A stretch of DNA of 12,317 nt from Synura sp. LO234KE (lineage: Eukaryota > Sar > Synurophyceae > Synurales > Mallomonadaceae), in the NCBI GenBank assembly GCA_015143735.1, contig VKHC01000415.1:1-12317 (forward strand), read 5' to 3'. This document shows positions 9,168 to 12,317 of this stretch, piece after piece. Position 1 is the stretch's first letter. Each line of letters begins with the position of its first letter. Position numbers and translations under genes: made by a program. Below the pieces are notes generated by a model. That model was not told where the DNA came from and did not search any database. It saw only the letters and a list, made by a program, of their open reading frames with translations.

Positions 9168-10507
9168 TCAGTTATAGGTACTAAATATACTATCATCAGG
9201 AATAGGCCGACCTCTAGGTCCTTGCACTACCCATTCTTCAAAAGATGGTGGTTCGGTAAGAAAATAGAAACCAGTTTGGTTGTGCTGTTCATGCATACAT
9301 GAGCATTCTATAAAAGCATGCAAACAAAGACAATTTTAGCAACTGGGTGCTTGCGCAACATCATAACATGCTTATAATCTAGGTACTTCCAAGAAGTCTT
9401 CAAGTCTGTGTAGTTGTACTCAATCCGCTGTCTCATCGCAACAATTCCCCTGCCACCACCGGAAACGATGGCCAGTACGCGGAGTCGCCTAGAATCTTAT
9501 ACTTTAATGGCTTACCAGCTTGTAGCTGCCGCATCTTAGCTTCGATCTTAGACTGGTTAAGGTTGTAATTATCATTTCGTCGAACTGAAATTGGACCAAA
9601 AACGTCAAAGTTCATACCGTTGGGCATATCCACCGTTTGCCTCTTGAGACCGTGAAGCTTCTTCCAGCCAGTGTACCACGCCTGCTGTACCTCCCTTGGT
9701 AGTCTGGGAGCTCATTCACCGCCCGTTATCGGCCCTCCTCCTACCCGATTAATTACAGTAATAGTGTTGTCAGTAAGTAGTGCTACTGGAAAACCACCGG
9801 CTGGATCGTCAGCATTAGGATATGTTATTCTATTTTCTTCGCGTGGCAGAGTTGTGAGCTTGTTTCGAATAGCTTGGGCAAAAGTTGGAAACATGGGAAG
9901 CCAATATTCTCGATTATTAAGTATTAAATATCCCCAGTTTGCAATCATAAAATCTAAGAAACATAGGAAAGCGATTTGACCTTCCCAGCGCTTACGACCC
10001 GGAAATTCTAGGAGAACTTGATTCCATGGTAATGGATAATGTAATCGAGTCAATGAAATAGGAATAATTTCCTCGGGGATGTGAACTTATAGCCTTTGAT
10101 ACGAATGGTGCCTTTTGGGAAACGAAAGCCTACTTGAAGCCGCTGCAATTGCTCCAATGATTGGAAACGAAGCTTCTCACTGCAAGTGGACCCGTTCTGA
10201 ATAGTTTGAGTCATAAAAGTATCAAAAGTATGTCCAAGTCGGCATATTCTTGGAGGTTTTGCTGGAATATTTACAACTAGAATATTTTGATATTGTCCCA
10301 ATAAAAATAATAGAGTAAGTAAGAAAGGCAATATCCTCTAATTCTATCACAGTCGAATTGATTTACTATGGTAATAGCTGAGATAATGGCTAAAAGCTAA
10401 TCCTGAACAATTCGAAGTCTAATACGATCAAGCGAATTCAGAGCTAACCAATCTCGTTTAGTTATCGGTAAATCTCGTCTAGAAAATGCTCTCAAAGCAA
10501 TTGTCAT
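9168..10507 (-). pseudogene. PIF/Harbinger-type DDE transposase, element 2 (frameshifted)
   Basis: Minus strand, from the ATG at 10507 (MTIALRAFSRRDLPITKRDW) to TGA at 9168-9170. The reading passes through four frameshifts, near 10280, 10090, 9455 and 9270. It also meets stops TAG 10397-10399, TGA 9712-9714 and TAG 9308-9310. The core matches DDE_Tnp_4: PGRKRWEGQIAFLCFLDFM, then the first Asp in LLTDNT (codon 9769-9771) followed by GGGP. AWYTGWKKLHGLKRQTVDMP and FGPISVRRND come next, then the second Asp in LGDSAY (codon 9484-9486). The Glu is in QRIEYNYTDLKTSWK (codon 9419-9421), followed by HPVAKIVFVCMLL and the C-terminal PSFEEWVVQGPRGRPIPDDS. The second Asp and the Glu are only about 22 codons apart, against 37 in the transposase at 472-1743, so about 45 bp is missing there. 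The subfamily clearly differs from the first copy. Confidence 0.85.
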
Positions 10508-10594
10508 CGAAGAAAATATAAAAAATGAAGAGTTCTTCCAGGTTAACTCGGGTTCCTTGTGCAGAAAAAAAAGGAAATGTCGTAGAGCAATCTA

Positions 10595-10729
10595 TTTTGT
10601 CATTTTATTTCATGACAAAAAAACAAAACATGCTCAAAACGATCGAATTTTGTCATGAAGCTTGTTCAGGACAAAAAAATGCCAAAATTTTTGTCAGAAA
10701 CAAAACGTTTTCTTTTTGTTTCTGACAAA
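10595..10729. repeat. Subterminal TTTGTCA palindrome cluster at right end of element 2
   Basis: Five copies of TTTGTCA occur in 135 bp. Three are in the plus direction, at 10595-10603 (TTTTGTCAT), 10648-10656 and 10690. Two are inverted, at 10612-10620 (ATGACAAAA) and around 10724. Two pairs form hairpins. One is 10595-10603 with 10612-10620 (9-bp arms). The other is 10690-10705 with 10714-10729 (16-bp perfect arms, 8-nt loop), which overlaps the terminal repeat. Such arrays are typical transposase or accessory-protein binding sites. Confidence 0.7.
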
Positions 10730-10740
10730 TTAAACACACA
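10718..10740 (-). repeat. Right terminal inverted repeat of element 2
   Basis: On the minus strand it reads TGTGTGTTTAATTTGTCAG then AAAC and pairs with 8050-8072 at 21/23 positions. Its inner part is also one arm of the 16-bp hairpin at 10690-10729, so the TIR sequence GTCAGAAAC is duplicated in inverted form just inside the end. Confidence 0.65.
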
Positions 10741-11195
10741 ACATTGTGGCTCTAATGTAAATTGCTCGTTATATGCCTTTTTAGTTTAGTTGGATCTCTT
10801 TAGGGCATTTTGTACTATAAGCGCATTTGCATTGCAGTCTTTGAGCGATGCGCGGAATTTATTAACGAAACGAACAAAAATTCAGATTTTAGTGCGTAAT
10901 AATGCGTACAGAGGAAGAAATCAACAAAGAGTTATGAACAGTAGCATCCAAGACGAATGAGTCAGAAATGCGCTAACCTATCTTCTCATTTGCCTTTAAT
11001 GGTCTCACATTGCTGACTTGCTGCAGATTCTAGTTTTGAAAACGTGTTTCTTTGTGAGGCAGTGCCTAAACATATGTAGTATTTTACTACTCGGCGTCTG
11101 AGTGCTTAAATATCTAAGATCTAGTTAAAGGCCTCTAGATCTTATATCTAAGCCTTCAAAAGCGCAGGCGACACATCCGTGTAATAAATCACCAT
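10741..11195. other. Gene-poor stretch, no gene seen
   Basis: No open frame of note and no RNA gene is recognised. The only structure is a small inverted repeat, AAGATCTAG at 11116-11124 with CTAGATCTT at 11135-11143, flanked on both sides by TATCTAAG. Confidence 0.4.
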
Positions 11196-11420
11196 CCGCT
11201 ATAGCGGTCACTATAGTAGCCGCTATAGCGGGTGTACGTACGTACGAAAGTGTTCCGCTGTACGCGCGGTTCCGCTATAGCGGTGGCTACAGCGGTGGCT
11301 ATAGCGGGTGTACGTACGTACGAAAGTGCTCCTCTGTACGCGGACCGCTATAGCGGTAGCTACAGTGGTTCCGCTATAGTGTTTGCTACAGTGGTTCCGC
11401 TATAGCGGTGGCTACAGTGG
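11196..11420. repeat. Array of twelve 12-bp near-palindromic units (CCGCTATAGCGG)
   Basis: Perfect CCGCTATAGCGG, itself a 12-bp palindrome, starts at 11196, 11220, 11272, 11345 and 11397. Variant 12-mers such as TGGCTACAGTGG, TAGCTACAGTGG and CCGCTATAGTGT fill positions 11208, 11284, 11296, 11357, 11371, 11383 and 11409. Units abut as a triplet (11196-11231), a triplet (11272-11307), then three doublets separated by TT. A spacer with TACGTACGTACGAAAGTG occurs twice (11235-11252 and 11311-11328), giving a higher-order period of about 76 bp. It is GC-rich against AT-rich flanks. The function is not known from the sequence. Confidence 0.9.
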
Positions 11421-11524
11421 CTCTTCAGAAGTAACGCATCCAAAGTCGATTGCGCTATTGAAATGCTTGAATATTAAATTATGTTGAGTTTACAAGTCAT
11501 ACCACTTTTATTTCAAAGAAAACC

Positions 11525-11890
11525 TTTATTTAATCAGTAAAAGAATTGCTGTCATATTGCCAAGAACAAGATTTGGAGCTCTAAGCTCAGCCTACAGTAA
11601 AACAAAGGTTAGATGGACATTTGGTCCTGCTCAAGCAAATAATAGAACAAGCACTTACCAGCTCATTCTATACGCACACTGCATTCAATAGTTACAGTAA
11701 TGATTCACCTAAGATTAGCCTAGAATGATTGTGAATTTTACAGAAGACGATTTGAGTAAGTTTTATATTTCAGACTTACCAGTGAACAGCATCTAAGCTT
11801 ACATATATTCCGATTCGCATGAAAGTATGGGACATCCTGGAATTGAATTCAAGCGGTGACAACGATATGACTTTCATGATGCCTGTAAGT
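11525..11890 (-). other. Possible spliced minus-strand transcript, 3' end (tentative)
   Basis: The clearest signal is an intron at 11592-11658 (67 nt) with donor GTAAGT, a CTAAC branch-like site and acceptor TTTTACTGTAG. After it a 22-codon frame (AELRAPNLVLGNMTAILLLI K) ends in TAA at 11526-11528, overlapping an AATAAA poly(A)-like signal (complement of 11525-11530). A second candidate intron is 11709-11779 (GTAAGT...CTAATCTTAG). Upstream of it is a frame reading MKVISLSPLEFNSRM and FMRIGIYVSLDAVH, preceded by an acceptor-like CCCACTTACAG at 11883. I could not join these pieces in one open frame, because the middle exon is closed in all phases tried. It may be a non-coding or decayed transcript. 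Confidence 0.25.
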
Positions 11891-12317
11891 GGGTTTTTTT
11901 ATGGAGAGTGACAGCCAGTTGAGAGCAGCGCAATAATGGAGGTTGGGCCTACGCAAGTTTGCAGCATATCCAGAGCTCCTGATGTGCTGCGGTGAATATC
12001 TGCGGGTGAAATACATAAAGAAACAAATATGTGAGGTTCGCGCAACAGGAGCGGCAAGTTTACTCGGTATGGCGGGAGTATAAGCTGACGTAAAAATTTG
12101 AGTACGTGGCAAAACAAGTGGAAATCTAATTAATCACAATGTACAATTAAGTGACCTGGATATTTCATATTGTGAGCAAAACGATGGTAGAGATGTAAAC
12201 GAAATCACCACTAATTACTCTGCTCCGGGCGTAGGCGACCGGCGGAGCTCCCCAGCCACTCGGTCTCGGGACTTGCCAGTTGGTTCATGGGGAGGGGTTT
12301 CTTCGGTGGGGGGTGCA
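11891..12317. other. Right edge: unassigned, GC-rich last 100 bp
   Basis: Minus-strand frames of 72 and 87 codons overlap here, and one reads FLRQLILPPYRVNLPLLLRE. They show no known domain and I do not call them. The last 100 bases turn sharply GC-rich. On minus they are open from the window end to TAG at 12211-12213, ending in ASPETEWLGSSAGRLRPEQS plus one residue. That could be the tail of a gene outside the window, but it is too short to support. Confidence 0.25.

Larger units (their letters stand above)
8050..10740. mobile_element. PIF/Harbinger-like DNA transposon, element 2 (about 2.7 kb, dead)
   Basis: The element is bounded by 23-bp terminal inverted repeats (8050-8072 and 10718-10740). 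It carries two convergent broken genes, a Myb/SANT-like DNA-binding protein on plus and a DDE transposase on minus. This is the usual two-gene content of PIF/Harbinger elements. The right end carries several TTTGTCA palindromes. I cannot find the 3-bp TWA target duplication expected for the superfamily: the flanks are TAG on the left and ACA on the right of the repeats as drawn. The outer ends may therefore be off by a few bases or decayed. The insertion lies 37 bp downstream of the RAP stop codon. Confidence 0.72.

Noticed and set aside
331-9714. TGA reassigned as a sense codon
   Set aside because: In-frame TGA occurs at 331, 1513, 1519, 1522 and 9712, but TAG and TAA also interrupt the same transposon genes. 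The RAP gene itself ends naturally at TGA (8010-8012). Pseudogene decay explains it better.
8041-10745. 3-bp target-site duplication around element 2
   Set aside because: No identical TTA or TAA triplet flanks the terminal repeats. Moving the ends by one or two bases does not produce one, so none is claimed.

Overview
The window is nuclear DNA of a eukaryote. Genes are split by GT..AG introns, one intron has a perfect TACTAAC branch site, there are no bacterial-style operons, and decayed PIF/Harbinger-type DNA transposons fill much of the space. A RAP-domain protein gene built of many very small exons points to a unicellular alga or protist, and an alveolate (apicomplexan, chromerid or perkinsid relative) is my first guess. 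That placement is inference from one gene family and is weak.

Layout. At 1-1743 lies the right-hand part of a dead Harbinger-like element: the 3' end of a plus-strand accessory ORF (1-402), facing a minus-strand transposase (472-1743) that keeps one reading frame but has five in-frame stops. From 1744 to 2423 there is non-coding DNA with a fold-back sequence (1801-1919). At 2424-3302 a minus-strand gene of three exons encodes an unrecognised protein of about 257 residues. A 366-bp AT-rich gap separates it from the divergent gene at 3669-8012, which encodes a putative organellar RAP protein of about 720 residues in roughly 16 exons.

Just 37 bp after the RAP stop codon begins a second Harbinger-like element (8050-10740). 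It has 23-bp terminal inverted repeats (21/23 matching), a broken Myb/SANT-like DNA-binding gene (8182-9100, plus) and a broken DDE transposase (9168-10507, minus), with a palindrome-rich right end. Its two genes converge with a 67-bp gap. The element at the left edge has the same layout with a 69-bp gap, although its transposase belongs to a clearly different subfamily.

The right end (10741-12317) is gene-poor. It holds a striking array of twelve 12-bp near-palindromic units (consensus CCGCTATAGCGG, 11196-11420), weak signs of a spliced minus-strand transcript (about 11525-11890), and a GC-rich edge.

No wholly new system is evident. The most unusual items are the palindromic array, the micro-exon RAP gene with its compositional shift, and the pair of related transposon relics whose premature stops look like C-to-T decay.
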